From Agrobacterium tumefaciens str. B6 (lineage in GTDB: Bacteria > Pseudomonadota > Alphaproteobacteria > Rhizobiales > Rhizobiaceae): 64,000 bases of DNA. Location of the stretch: positions 86,977 through 150,976 of the forward strand of contig NZ_LMVK01000002.1 of NCBI RefSeq assembly GCF_001541315.1. Direction: 5' to 3'. Below, piece after piece: positions 45,132-53,910 of this stretch. Under the pieces are notes generated by a model, which did no database searches, was not told the origin of the DNA, and was given only the letters and a program-made list of their open reading frames with translations. Numbering within the stretch: the first letter of the stretch is position 1; the number at the start of each line of letters is the position of its first letter. The translations under genes were made by a program, and so were the position numbers.

Positions 45132-45326
45132 TCAGAGCCGCAAATGCCAGCTGTCTGAAGCGAGCCGTTGCTGTTTGACGAGGCTTATCGCGGATTCCGG
45201 CTCCACCTGCGAGCGCAGGGCAAGTGTGCCTGTCGCCAGGCTGATGGCGACGACGCTTGCGACCGCCAGGACAATACGGTCGTAGCGCTGCTGTATTGTG
45301 TTGTTTCCACTCCAGTCATAGGCCAT
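45132..45326 (-). CDS. Small single-pass membrane protein of unknown function
   Basis: A 64-residue protein with a charged N-terminus, one hydrophobic helix (RIVLAVASVVAISLATGTLAL) and a polar tail that could face the periplasm. I start at the ATG at 45326 because GAGGG lies 7 bases before it; the frame continues to 45365 without a ribosome binding site. Not recognised. Convergent with the ABC exporter and divergent from the thioesterase gene. Confidence 0.6.
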   Translation of the reverse strand: MAYDWSGNNTIQQRYDRIVLAVASVVAISLATGTLALRSQVEPESAISLVKQQRLASDSWHLRL

Positions 45327-45499
45327 TCGCACGCCCTCGCGTTTTTTGGAATCGTGCCCCATCATGGTTAACCGAAGCTTACGATGGCCCTGTGATTCCT
45401 TGCTGTTTTGGAAGGGCTGCCGCGAAAAATCGGCTATTGGCGGATAGGGCGCGGTTGTTTAAGTCCGGCAGCGGGAGGTTTGTGAAAGGATTTTGAGAC

Positions 45500-45889
45500 A
45501 TGGACCAGCAACCGCCCGCCGACATGGAACTCACGCTCAGAACGCTTGCAATGCCCGCCGACGCCAACCCGGCCGGTGATATTTTCGGCGGCTGGGTCAT
45601 GTCGCAGATGGACCTTGCCGCTTTCGTTCGCGCCAATGATGTGGCCGGCGGCCGCACCGTCACCGTGGCAGTCAATGAGATCGTCTTCAAGAAGCCGGTC
45701 AAGATCGGCGATACATTGTGCGTCTATACCAGGATCGAAAAGATCGGCCGCACCTCCGTCACGCTCAAGATCGAAGCCTGGACCCGCAGGCATTATCAGG
45801 ATTCACGCGAAAAGGTGACGGAGGCCGTCTTCATCATGGTCGCGGTGGATGACAATGGTGAGCCGCGCCCCGTCCGCAAAGAGGCTTGA
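45500..45889 (+). CDS. yciA: Acyl-CoA thioesterase, YciA type
   Basis: A 129-residue hot-dog-fold enzyme matching YciA length. Motifs are LAMPADANPAGDIFGGWVMSQMDLAA, including the catalytic Asp in the GDIFGGW segment, and the strand RTVTVAVNEIVFKKPVKIGD. It hydrolyses acyl-CoA esters in the cytoplasm. GAAAGGA precedes the ATG. A long-loop inverted repeat follows the stop. Confidence 0.93.
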   Translation: MDQQPPADMELTLRTLAMPADANPAGDIFGGWVMSQMDLAAFVRANDVAGGRTVTVAVNEIVFKKPVKIGDTLCVYTRIEKIGRTSVTLKIEAWTRRHYQDSREKVTEAVFIMVAVDDNGEPRPVRKEA

Positions 45890-45916
45890 AGGTCGCCGTC
45901 TTTTCAAAGCAACGAC

Positions 45917-45954
45917 AAAGCGCCTGCCAAAGGAATAAAGAGCACAGGCGCTTT
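45917..45954 (+). terminator. Terminator-like inverted repeat after yciA
   Basis: AAAGCGCCTG (45917-45926) and CAGGCGCTTT (45945-45954) form a perfect 10-bp stem with an 18-nt loop ending in TTT, 28 bp after the yciA stop. It is a plausible rho-independent terminator, though the loop is long. Confidence 0.55.
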
Positions 45955-46058
45955 GGCCTTCCGCGCCATTCGATATCTCTCCGCTCAATACTTTCGAAAT
46001 ATCGAATTTATTTATCAATTTTTGCGATCAAGATATGGAATAGGACGGGGATCAGGCT

Positions 46059-48302
46059 TTGACCATTCCAGGTGTTGTTATTGTCGGCGGCGCTCACGGC
46101 ACGCTAGCCCTTGCGCGCAGCCTCGGCGTCCTGAATGTGCCCGTCTATTATCTCACCCACGATTCCCCCTTGCCGGGCTGGTCGCGCTTCGTGCGGGAAA
46201 CAATTCGCTGGGCTGGCCCGCATGATGCCGGGGCGATCGTGTTCCTGCGTCAAATGGCCGAGAAGCACGGTTTGAAGGGCTGTCTGCTGGTGCCGTCCGG
46301 CGATGGTGAGGTCCAGCTCATTTCGCAGCACCGTGAGGAGCTTTCCGCTCTTTACAAAATCGTTCTGCCGGATTGGGCGGCTCTGCAATGGCTGTGTGAA
46401 AAACCGCTGCTTTACAAGCGTGCGGCGGAGCTTGGCGTCAGCATTCCCCGGACCTATGCATTGACATCGGACGCCGACATCGATGCGCTGGATGTGATGT
46501 TTCCCGTCATTCTCAAGCCCAACATGGGGGGCGGTGATACCACGATTGCCCGGGCGAAAGTGATCCGGGCGGATGATCGCCAGGCGCTGAAGACTGCTTT
46601 CGCCGATGCGAGTGGAGAGATCGGCGCTGGCAACGTCGTTGTGCAGGAACTCATTCCCGGCGGCGGAGAAAGCCAGTTTTCCTACGCGGCACTGTGGCTC
46701 TATGGAGAGCCGGTGGCCGAATTCACGGCCCGGCGCGCCCGGCAATATCCCGTCGATTTCGGTTATACCAGCACCCGTGTCGAGGTTGTCGATAACGGGC
46801 AAGCGATCGATGCGGCCCAAAAAATGCTGAAATCCGCGGGCCATAGCGGGCTTGTCGAGGTCGAGTTCAAGCTCGACGGCCGGGATGGCGAGTTGAAACT
46901 TCTCGATGTCAATCCGCGCCCATGGTCGTGGTTCGGCCTCTGTTCGGCCGCAGGCGTCGATCTTGGTGCTTTGCTGTGGCGGGTCGCGAATGACGAACAG
47001 ACTGGCCAGCCCGTCAGCGCGCGGCAGGGCGTTTCCTGGTCTTATCTTGTCCGCGATACCGTTGCGGCTTTCACCCTGGCCCGGAGGGGTCAGACGAGGA
47101 TTGGAGACTATTTCGCCTCTTTGGGCAAAATCCGCAGCTGGGCCTCTTTCGCGCTGAACGATCCCTTGCCGGGCCTGATCGATCTGCCATTGACGGTCTT
47201 GCGGGTCATAAAAAAACGCATCCTTCCCGGTCTGGCGTCAGGGCAATCGAAAACGGGATTTTTACCGCCGCTCAAACGCCTCGGAAAATATGGGGCCATA
47301 AGGGCGGGGCTGGAAGTGAGTTCTTTCCCGCCTGTCCGGTCGGCGTTTCCGTCCTTGGCGGGGCGTGGTGTGATTTTTACACTTCACCATGTGCGCCCGG
47401 GCAGGGCTGTTTCGGCCTTTGCACCGAACGTTCAATTGTCAGTTACGCCGCAATTTCTGGAAGAGGCGATACAGGCCGCGCTCGAATGTGGCCTCGTTCC
47501 GGTCCATCTGCACGATCTGCCGGCTCTGCTTGCCGATAACCACGAAGGTCGGTCGTTCTGCGCCTTCACGCTTGATGATGGCTATCGCAACAATGCCGAT
47601 CATGCAGCGCCGATCTTCCGCAAATATGCCGTGCCTTACACGATTTTCATCACGCCGGGTTTTGTCGAGCGAACACGCAGCCTTTGGTGGGAAACCGCCG
47701 CTGCCCTGACGCAGAAGGCCGCGTCTTTCGAATTCGATTTCGGGGCGGGGCCGGTGCAGGTGGCATGCGCCAACCCTTCGCAGAAAGCGGAGGCATTCAC
47801 GCGGCTTGAAGATTTCGTCCAGAACTTTTCGGAAGACGAGGCGGTGGAAAGAATCGACCGTGCCGCGAGGCAACATGGCGTCGATCCCATCGCGATCGTG
47901 GACGAACTCGTCATGGATACGGATGAGCTCAGGACGCTGTCGGAAGATCCTCTGGTTCATTTTGGTGCCCATACCATGACGCATGTGAATATGCGCAAGG
48001 TCGATGCGGCGCGCCTGGCTTATGAGATCGCAGAATCGGCACGCCGGGTGGAAGCCTATGTCGGCCATCGGCCACGGTCCTTTTCCTATCCCTATGGCTG
48101 GGTAAGGGCGGTGGGAGAACGCGAAGCGAAAGCCGTTCACGACGCAGGATTTTCTGCGGCCGTGACCACGCAGGCCGGCGTTATTGGTCCCCACAGCCTC
48201 GAAAAGCCGACGCAGTTGCCGCGGGTATCGCTGAACGGACGCTTTCAGAAAAAACGTTTTGTCAAAGCGCTCATCTCGGGCCTGCCCTTCCGGTTCATCT
48301 AG
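46059..48302 (+). CDS. ATP-grasp ligase fused to polysaccharide deacetylase (NodB fold)
   Basis: A 747-residue bifunctional protein. Residues about 1-330 are an ATP-grasp domain (GVVIVGGAHGTLALARSL start, FPVILKPNMGGGDTTIARAK, metal-site DVNPRPWSWFGLC). Residues about 440-747 are a NodB-type deacetylase: LDDG at 505-508 (in CAFTLDDGYRNN), the H-x3-H metal pair at 638/642 (GAHTMTHVNM) and FSYPYGW, all consistent with a metal-dependent de-N- or de-O-acetylase. The joined activities suggest addition of a residue and removal of an acetyl group on one cell-surface or secreted glycan. No signal peptide. TTG start at 46059 with GGACGGGG upstream; the in-frame ATG at 46035 is followed by a stop. Confidence 0.9.
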   Translation: MTIPGVVIVGGAHGTLALARSLGVLNVPVYYLTHDSPLPGWSRFVRETIRWAGPHDAGAIVFLRQMAEKHGLKGCLLVPSGDGEVQLISQHREELSALYKIVLPDWAALQWLCEKPLLYKRAAELGVSIPRTYALTSDADIDALDVMFPVILKPNMGGGDTTIARAKVIRADDRQALKTAFADASGEIGAGNVVVQELIPGGGESQFSYAALWLYGEPVAEFTARRARQYPVDFGYTSTRVEVVDNGQAIDAAQKMLKSAGHSGLVEVEFKLDGRDGELKLLDVNPRPWSWFGLCSAAGVDLGALLWRVANDEQTGQPVSARQGVSWSYLVRDTVAAFTLARRGQTRIGDYFASLGKIRSWASFALNDPLPGLIDLPLTVLRVIKKRILPGLASGQSKTGFLPPLKRLGKYGAIRAGLEVSSFPPVRSAFPSLAGRGVIFTLHHVRPGRAVSAFAPNVQLSVTPQFLEEAIQAALECGLVPVHLHDLPALLADNHEGRSFCAFTLDDGYRNNADHAAPIFRKYAVPYTIFITPGFVERTRSLWWETAAALTQKAASFEFDFGAGPVQVACANPSQKAEAFTRLEDFVQNFSEDEAVERIDRAARQHGVDPIAIVDELVMDTDELRTLSEDPLVHFGAHTMTHVNMRKVDAARLAYEIAESARRVEAYVGHRPRSFSYPYGWVRAVGEREAKAVHDAGFSAAVTTQAGVIGPHSLEKPTQLPRVSLNGRFQKKRFVKALISGLPFRFI

Positions 48303-48507
48303 CAACCTCGGCGGTTTGTCATCTTTGCCCCGTCCAGCCATGTGTGGCTGCGGTCCCCTGCCACTATTTCCGAATTCTGCCGTCGCTCTGCGGGCCTCTT
48401 CGCAGCCGTTTGGTCAATTCGAAATAGCGTGTTACAATTTTTGTTATTCACATCCCATTATCTATTGATTATAAATCAATTTATCGACGTAAAACATTAC
48501 AACTTTT
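48303..48507 (+). promoter_or_regulatory. AT-rich promoter region of the acid-sugar kinase gene
   Basis: 205 bp; the last 90 bp (48420-48507) are strongly AT-rich and include a 17-bp palindrome (48464-48480). This is the likely promoter of the kinase-regulator pair. No exact -35/-10 pair was identified. Confidence 0.5.
48464..48480. promoter_or_regulatory. 17-bp palindrome upstream of the acid-sugar kinase
   Basis: ATTGATT (48464-48470), spacer ATA, AATCAAT (48474-48480): perfect 7-bp arms, 27 bp before the kinase start. Size, symmetry and position fit a regulator dimer site, possibly for the FadR-type protein encoded next; binding is inferred. Confidence 0.5.
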
Positions 48508-49563
48508 ATGAAGGCTTCGTTCGTGCTGCTGATTTTTGCCGATGATCTGACCGGAGCGCTCGACGCCGCCGCCCCCTTTGCCGGGCGCGGGCTGGCGACC
48601 GAGGTTGCGATCGGGCTTGACGGTGTGCGTGCAGCGCTCGCGGATGCGCCTGCCGTCCTCAGCGTCAATCTCGGCTGTCGCGATGGCGAGGCAGATGAAG
48701 CCCGCCGCCGCACGCAGGAACTGTTGGCGCTGGTTCCGGCCGGTACAATTTTGTTCAAGAAGATCGATTCCCGCCTGAAGGGGCATATTGCAGCGGAAAT
48801 GGATGCGATTTCCTATCGCCACGCGCTTGTCGCGCCCGCCATTCCGGACTTTGACCGTGTCGTTGTTGACGGAGCCGTTTCCGGCTTTGGCGTCGAAATT
48901 GCCATTCCTGTTCATGACAGACTGGGCGGACACGCCGGCCGCTGCACGGTACCCGATACGCGATCGAAGGGCGATATCAGGGAAGCTCTCGCCGCCGCGC
49001 AGGCGGAGGGGGCAGATCTTCTGGTCGGCGCGCGTGGGCTTGCCGAGGCGCTGGCTGAGGCGATGACGGGCCAGACTGTCCCTGAGGCGGCGGCCGTTCC
49101 AGCCGGCAAGGGGCTTTTTGTCATCGGGTCCCGCGATCCGATCACGGTGGAGCAGATTGACGTACTTGGGAGTGTTGGGCCTGTCTCGATCGTTGAGGCG
49201 CCGAATGGTATCGTGCCCAGTCATGCAGATGGGGGTGCCGGCCTGACGCTGGTTCAAGCAACGCAGGGTGCGGAAAATCTGTCGCCGCTTGCGGTTTCAG
49301 ACCGGCTGGCGGAAGGCGTCGTGCCGCATTTTACCGCCAGGGCGGCAAGACTGCTGTTATCTGGTGGAGCCACGGCCGAAGCCGTGCTGCGGGCCATGGG
49401 CATTTCGCGCTTGCGTCTTGCCGGCGAATGCCTGCCGGGTCTCGGCGTCGGCTGGTCCGGAGACCAATGCATCATTGCGAAGTCCGGCGGTTTTGGGCAA
49501 GCTGACACGCTGAAACGGATCGCGAAAATGATGCTTGGCGACAATGACGCTGGAGAGAGCTGA
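48508..49563 (+). CDS. Four-carbon acid sugar kinase (DUF1537; OtnK/DtnK family)
   Basis: A 351-residue kinase of the tetronate-kinase family. N-terminal substrate-domain motifs FADDLTGALDAA and KKIDSRLKGHI and C-terminal ATP-domain motifs SGGATAEAVLRAMG and KSGGFG are present. Family members phosphorylate D-erythronate, D-threonate or 3-oxo-tetronate at C4. It is about 70 residues shorter than the usual 420, mainly in the region between the domains. The ATG at 48508 lacks a Shine-Dalgarno; a GTG at 48523, with AAGG upstream and giving MLLIFADDLTGA, is a good alternative. The regulator gene begins 5 bp later. With the PdxA2-like gene it could convert a C4 sugar acid to dihydroxyacetone phosphate. 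Confidence 0.85.
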   Translation: MKASFVLLIFADDLTGALDAAAPFAGRGLATEVAIGLDGVRAALADAPAVLSVNLGCRDGEADEARRRTQELLALVPAGTILFKKIDSRLKGHIAAEMDAISYRHALVAPAIPDFDRVVVDGAVSGFGVEIAIPVHDRLGGHAGRCTVPDTRSKGDIREALAAAQAEGADLLVGARGLAEALAEAMTGQTVPEAAAVPAGKGLFVIGSRDPITVEQIDVLGSVGPVSIVEAPNGIVPSHADGGAGLTLVQATQGAENLSPLAVSDRLAEGVVPHFTARAARLLLSGGATAEAVLRAMGISRLRLAGECLPGLGVGWSGDQCIIAKSGGFGQADTLKRIAKMMLGDNDAGES

Positions 49564-49567
49564 CCAG

Positions 49568-50275
49568 ATGGGGCTGATGAAAGAAACGGCGCGCAAGGCA
49601 CTTCCGGACATTATTTTCGAGAGAATGCACCGGGCGATCAAATCCGGCGCCTACAAGCCGGATGAGCGGCTGCCGACCGAACACGAACTCGCCATGGAAT
49701 TCGAAGTATCGCGGCCGGTGGTGCGTGAAGCACTCCGGCGGCTGCGCGAGCAGGGTTTCATCTATTCCCGCAGAGGCTCCGGCAGCTATGTCAGGGCCTT
49801 TGGTCTGCGTGAACCGCTCGGCTTCGGGCAGCTCGAAAACGTTGCTGATCTTCTCAACTGTTACGAATTCAGGCTGACGCTGGAGCCGGCGGCGGCCGCA
49901 GCAGCGGCATTGCGGCACGATGGCGAAAGGCTTGCGGCGATCAGGAAGGCGCTCGAACTGATGCGGGACGCGACCAATCGCCAGTCTCACCGCGAGGATG
50001 CCGATTATCAGTTCCACCTTGCCATCGCGCGGGCGGCGCGAAACAGTTATTTCTCCACCGCGATGGAAGCGCTGAAAGACCATATTGCAGTGGGAATGAA
50101 GTTCCACGGCATGTCGGTGAAGCGGGAGGCATCCGGTCTGACGCGTGTTTTTGCCGAGCATGAGGCAATCGCTAAGGCGATCGCCGATGGGGATGCAGAG
50201 GCGGCACGCCAGCTTATGCTCCAGCACCTGACCGGATCGCGCGACCGCCTGTTTGAGTCTTCGCATACGGATTAA
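49568..50275 (+). CDS. FadR-subfamily GntR transcriptional regulator
   Basis: A 235-residue regulator with the winged helix at about residues 15-75 (DERLPTEHELAMEFEVSRPVVREALRRLREQGFIYSRRGSGSYV) and an FCD domain with metal-site residues in DADYQFHLAIARA, FAEHEAIA and MLQHLTGS. It lies between the kinase and the PdxA/sialidase genes and should sense an intermediate or substrate of this island. ATG at 49568 has GGAGAGAG upstream; 49577 is an alternative. Confidence 0.92.
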   Translation: MGLMKETARKALPDIIFERMHRAIKSGAYKPDERLPTEHELAMEFEVSRPVVREALRRLREQGFIYSRRGSGSYVRAFGLREPLGFGQLENVADLLNCYEFRLTLEPAAAAAAALRHDGERLAAIRKALELMRDATNRQSHREDADYQFHLAIARAARNSYFSTAMEALKDHIAVGMKFHGMSVKREASGLTRVFAEHEAIAKAIADGDAEAARQLMLQHLTGSRDRLFESSHTD

Positions 50276-50315
50276 GCGGAAGGCCGATGCGCGTGTCCGC
50301 GTACCGGATTTTTGC

Positions 50316-51443
50316 TCAGAAGGCGTGGCGGTAAATCCCGAGCACGTCTTCGACGCTCATATCGACGGGGTTATTGTCCATCAGCCGGCGGATGGCGTGC
50401 GCATCCTCAGCGTAGCGGGGAAGATCGGCTTCAGTCGCGCCGTGCCGTGCGAGCGACATTTCGATGCCGAGCCCGGCACAGAAATCCGTCGCCGCCTTGC
50501 GCAGATCATCAGGCGAAAGGTGTTCGCGGAGCCCGAGCGCTCCCGCTACTTCTGCGGTTTTCGCCGAAACCGCAGGCTGGTTGAAGGCCAGAACATGCGG
50601 GAAGACGATGGCGTTCGCCAGCCCGTGCGGCAGGTTGAGAAGCGTGCCGAGCGGATAGGCAATGGCGTGACCGGCCGCCGTATTGACCGGGCCGAGACAG
50701 ATGCCGCCATAATAGGAAGCGAGCATCATGCCTTCTCGCGCTTCGGTATCCGCGCCATCGCGGACGGCGCGCGCCAGATATTTGCCCACCAGCGCAAAGC
50801 CCATGCGGGCGAAACCGTCGATCATCGGATGGGCCTTGCGGTTGGTGAAGGCTTCAACGCAATGGGCCATGGCATCCACCCCCGTGGCCGCTGTAACCGC
50901 TGAAGGCACGGAATAGGTGAGTTCCGGATCGAGTACGGCGAAATCCGCAATCAGATAAGGGCTTTCGACCGCGATCTTGTTGCCTTTGACGGGATCTGTG
51001 ATGAGCGAACGGATGCCAGCCTCCGAACCGGTGCCGGCGGTGGTGGCGATCTGCACCAACCGCGTGTCGCGCCCGACAACCCTGTTCGGCCCCGCCACAT
51101 CCTCAAGCGTCTGACCGGAATTCCAGAGCGCCGCGACCAGTTTTGCCACATCCATCACCGAACCGCCGCCGAGGCCGATGACCAGATCCGGTTTGGCGGC
51201 GCGGGCCGCGGCAAGGGCGGCATCGAGCGTTGTGGTGTCCGGCTCGCCGGGAATGGCATCGAATATGGTGAAAGGACCTTGCAATTGCAGCCGGTCGGCA
51301 AATTTCGCCGTCAGCGGTGTGGCGATAATAAGGGTCGAGGTGGTCTTTCCCGCCCAGGCGCCGACCTGTGAAATGGTGCCTGCGCCAACGGCGAGCCGGC
51401 GTGGCTGGTGGATGAGAATGGGAGCTGTAGACATGGTACTCAT
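50316..51443 (-). CDS. Iron-containing alcohol dehydrogenase (maleylacetate reductase-like)
   Basis: A 375-residue group III dehydrogenase. The NAD-binding [10 protein letters not shown] motif, the metal-site Asp/His in [14 protein letters not shown] and the histidines of [14 protein letters not shown] and [13 protein letters not shown] are present. It probably reduces or oxidises a short aldehyde or hydroxy compound with NAD(P). Start overlaps the PdxA-like stop (ATGA), so it is the third gene of the minus operon sialidase-PdxA-ADH. Confidence 0.9.
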   Translation of the reverse strand: MSTMSTAPILIHQPRRLAVGAGTISQVGAWAGKTTSTLIIATPLTAKFADRLQLQGPFTIFDAIPGEPDTTTLDAALAAARAAKPDLVIGLGGGSVMDVAKLVAALWNSGQTLEDVAGPNRVVGRDTRLVQIATTAGTGSEAGIRSLITDPVKGNKIAVESPYLIADFAVLDPELTYSVPSAVTAATGVDAMAHCVEAFTNRKAHPMIDGFARMGFALVGKYLARAVRDGADTEAREGMMLASYYGGICLGPVNTAAGHAIAYPLGTLLNLPHGLANAIVFPHVLAFNQPAVSAKTAEVAGALGLREHLSPDDLRKAATDFCAGLGIEMSLARHGATEADLPRYAEDAHAIRRLMDNNPVDMSVEDVLGIYRHAF

Positions 51444-52396
51444 CCCTTCGGTTCTTTGCCCGCCACGAGCTTGCGCGCATAGGCAATGGCCGCATTCATG
51501 TTGCCGTGATTGGCGATGCCTTTGCCGGCGATATCGAAAGCCGTGCCGTGATCGACGGAGGTGCGGTCTATCGGCAGATCGACGGAAACGTTGACGGCGG
51601 TATCGAAAGCAACAAGCTTGATCGGGATATGGCCCTGATCGTGATATTGGGCGACGACAAGATCGAAAGCGCCGGAATAAGCCCGGTGGAATACGGTGTC
51701 GGCGGAAATAGGCCCCTGCACCTCGATGCCTTCGGCGCGGGCGGCGGCGACCGCCGGTGCGATCTGGTCGTCATCCTCAGTGCCGAACAGCCCGTTTTCA
51801 CCACAATGCGGATTGATGCCGGCAACCGCGATGCGCGGCCGCTCGTAACCGATGCGTTTCAGATGCGCGTTGCCGGCGCGGATGGTCGCCAGTAACCGCT
51901 CCGTCGTTGCCCGGCGAATGGCCTCCTCCAGGGAAACATGGGTCGAGACGTGAATGACTTTCAGCCGTTCCGAGGCGAGGAGCATATAGGCCGCCGAGGA
52001 ACCGGTGAGGCTGCGCAACATGCCGGTGTGCCCATCATAATGGTGGCCGGCGAGATTCAAGGCTTCCTTGTTGATCGGCGCGGTGACGATGCAGCCGATT
52101 GCGCCCGCTTCGGCATCGCGAACCGCTTTTTCGATGAAACGGAAAGCGGCGTCTCCAGCCACCGGCGACAATGTACCCCAGGGCAGTGGCGCGCCTTCCA
52201 CGGCCAAGTCGACGACATGCTGAGAGAGATCGATATCAACGCCAAGCGCATCCCGCGCCGCTTCCAACGTGGCGAGATTTCCGTAAATCCGCGTCGCCGC
52301 GCGATCCGGCGCGGACATGTCCGCCAGCGCCCGCACCGTGATTTCTGGGCCGACGCCGCAGGGGTCGCCCATGGTGATGCCAATGATATTGCTCAT
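51440..52396 (-). CDS. pdxA2: PdxA2-like 4-phospho-D-threonate/erythronate dehydrogenase
   Basis: A 318-residue PdxA-family enzyme. Conserved segments are [14 protein letters not shown] at the start, HYDGHTGML (metal His), [11 protein letters not shown] and [13 protein letters not shown]. PdxA proper oxidises 4-phosphohydroxythreonine for vitamin B6; PdxA2 paralogues act on 4-phospho-D-threonate or -erythronate, giving dihydroxyacetone phosphate and CO2, and pair with DUF1537 kinases as here. No pdxJ or other B6 gene nearby. ATGA overlaps with both neighbours. Confidence 0.9.
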   Translation of the reverse strand: MSNIIGITMGDPCGVGPEITVRALADMSAPDRAATRIYGNLATLEAARDALGVDIDLSQHVVDLAVEGAPLPWGTLSPVAGDAAFRFIEKAVRDAEAGAIGCIVTAPINKEALNLAGHHYDGHTGMLRSLTGSSAAYMLLASERLKVIHVSTHVSLEEAIRRATTERLLATIRAGNAHLKRIGYERPRIAVAGINPHCGENGLFGTEDDDQIAPAVAAARAEGIEVQGPISADTVFHRAYSGAFDLVVAQYHDQGHIPIKLVAFDTAVNVSVDLPIDRTSVDHGTAFDIAGKGIANHGNMNAAIAYARKLVAGKEPKG

Positions 52397-53589
52397 CTTT
52401 GTCTCCCGTCGTTCTCGTCAGCCCAGCCGGGCGCCAGCCGGACATATTTGATTGCGCGGCGATGATAGGTGTAGCTCGCATGCAGCGTACCGTCCGGCGC
52501 TTCCAGAAGCCATGGATAGGACATTTCCTGATTGCGGCCATCCGTCGAATCGTTCGACAGGCAGGTGCCCGGTCCGTCTTCGATCAGAATCCGGGTGGCA
52601 AAACTGCGCCCGTCATCATTGGAGAGGCAGATCGAAACCGGCGCGCGCGGCACGCCCCAGACCGGCACACAGCCACCGCTTGGATCGGCATCCGGCCTGT
52701 CGTCTTCCTCTCCCAATTCGTCATAAAGCGAGGCGCGGCGATCGCTCGACTGCGCGGCGTTGACGGGGTTGCAGATCATTGCCAGCCTGCCATCGCCGAG
52801 CCTGATCACGGCAATGGAGGAATTATTGTTTGGCACGTCGGTCGGCTGCGGCTTTGACCATGAGCGGCCGCCATCGGCGCTTTCCGTGCGGTAAACGAAA
52901 TCGGCCTGACGACGGCGGAAGAAGGCGGCGTAGTGGCCATTCGTCACCGCGACCGGGCTCATATGCACGCAGCCGGTCGATTTCTGTAATTCCTGCAATT
53001 GCCAAGTCGCGCCATTGTCTGTGGATATGCCGAGCGCCGCCGTATCGTGGCTGCCGTTCCATTTCTGGCCGGGACGCTGGACGCAGCGGAAGATTGGCAG
53101 CAGCCATGCGCCGTCATCGCGAATACGCAGCGGCGCGCGGATGAAGCAGCCCTGCGGGAGATCGAGAAACCGTCCTTCCTCGGAGGCAAGCTTTTCCGGT
53201 GCTGTCGGGTCGCGTGTGACCCGCGCCATGCGAATGCGGCACTCATCCTGGTTGCCGGAGGGCTGGGCTGTGTGAAACAGCCAGAGAACGCCATCCGGCG
53301 CGGTGAAAAGAACCGGGTTCTGTTCGGAATGGGCGGGGTCATGGCTCAGGCGCTGCGGTGGCCCCCAATGGGTTGAGCCAGGTGTCAGCACGGATGCGAA
53401 GATCGAAATATCCGATTTTCCCTCCAATGTGCCGCCAAACCAGGCGCAGAGCAGGGTGCCGTCATCCAGAAGGTGCAGGAAGCTCGCATGGTTCTGGATC
53501 ATGGGTGATGGCAGGAATGCTTCCTGCCGGTTTTCCGACGCGGTATGCATGGCTCCGGTCATGGCGTGAGCAATGTCATCAGGGGTCAT
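52393..53589 (-). CDS. Sialidase-like (BNR repeat) glycoside hydrolase family protein
   Basis: A 398-residue six-bladed beta-propeller protein with Asp-box repeats ([24 protein letters not shown]) and an arginine-containing motif near [12 protein letters not shown]. The fold is that of exo-alpha-sialidases and related sugar-acid hydrolases or lyases, but true sialidase residues (three arginines, Tyr/Glu pair) cannot be confirmed by eye. No signal peptide, so it would act in the cytoplasm on imported substrate. First gene of the minus operon; ATG at 53589 has GAGGAG upstream. Divergent from the Dpp-type transporter. Confidence 0.82.
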   Translation of the reverse strand: MTPDDIAHAMTGAMHTASENRQEAFLPSPMIQNHASFLHLLDDGTLLCAWFGGTLEGKSDISIFASVLTPGSTHWGPPQRLSHDPAHSEQNPVLFTAPDGVLWLFHTAQPSGNQDECRIRMARVTRDPTAPEKLASEEGRFLDLPQGCFIRAPLRIRDDGAWLLPIFRCVQRPGQKWNGSHDTAALGISTDNGATWQLQELQKSTGCVHMSPVAVTNGHYAAFFRRRQADFVYRTESADGGRSWSKPQPTDVPNNNSSIAVIRLGDGRLAMICNPVNAAQSSDRRASLYDELGEEDDRPDADPSGGCVPVWGVPRAPVSICLSNDDGRSFATRILIEDGPGTCLSNDSTDGRNQEMSYPWLLEAPDGTLHASYTYHRRAIKYVRLAPGWADENDGRQR

Positions 53590-53910
53590 CGTGGTCTCCT
53601 CTTGTCCTGATGAAAATGGCATATTCAAAAAGTTGTCAAGTTTATTTGATAAAAAAAGACGGGCAGTTGGTTTTGGTTTAAGAAATTAACTAGATGTTTT
53701 TAAACGATAAAATCAAGAGATTTGACCTGAATAAAAACTGCTTTTGAAAAATAAATTGACAAAAAATTCGATAACGTCGATGCTCTGTTTACGGGTGGAG
53801 GAGACGATCATCCGCACGCCATGCTCCTCAATGCAGGAGACGGGGCTTTTAGAACGTCCCTTGCGGTGCGCCGCCATGTTGCTGAATTTCTGATCTGGGA
53901 GGAGAACGGA
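53590..53910. promoter_or_regulatory. AT-rich divergent promoter region of the sialidase/Dpp island
   Basis: A 321-bp gene-free stretch with two divergent operon starts. The core (53620-53775) is extremely AT-rich. On the plus strand TTGACA at 53756-53761 is a perfect -35 with GATGCT 17 bp later as a poor -10. On the minus strand TTGACA reads from 53639 to 53634. The inverted repeat TGTCAA-N6-TTGATA (53634-53651) covers that -35, so it is a candidate operator. A small CTCCT/AGGAG hairpin lies at 53824-53839. I see no gene in it. Confidence 0.55.

Noticed and set aside
51440..52396. Calling the PdxA-family gene a vitamin B6 biosynthesis enzyme
   Set aside because: It is translationally coupled to a sialidase-like gene and an iron dehydrogenase and lies near a tetronate-type kinase; the PdxA2 role fits better.
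53620..53775. AT-rich block considered as an insertion-sequence remnant or horizontally acquired fragment
   Set aside because: No terminal repeats, target duplications or transposase fragments; the composition is explained by two divergent promoters.
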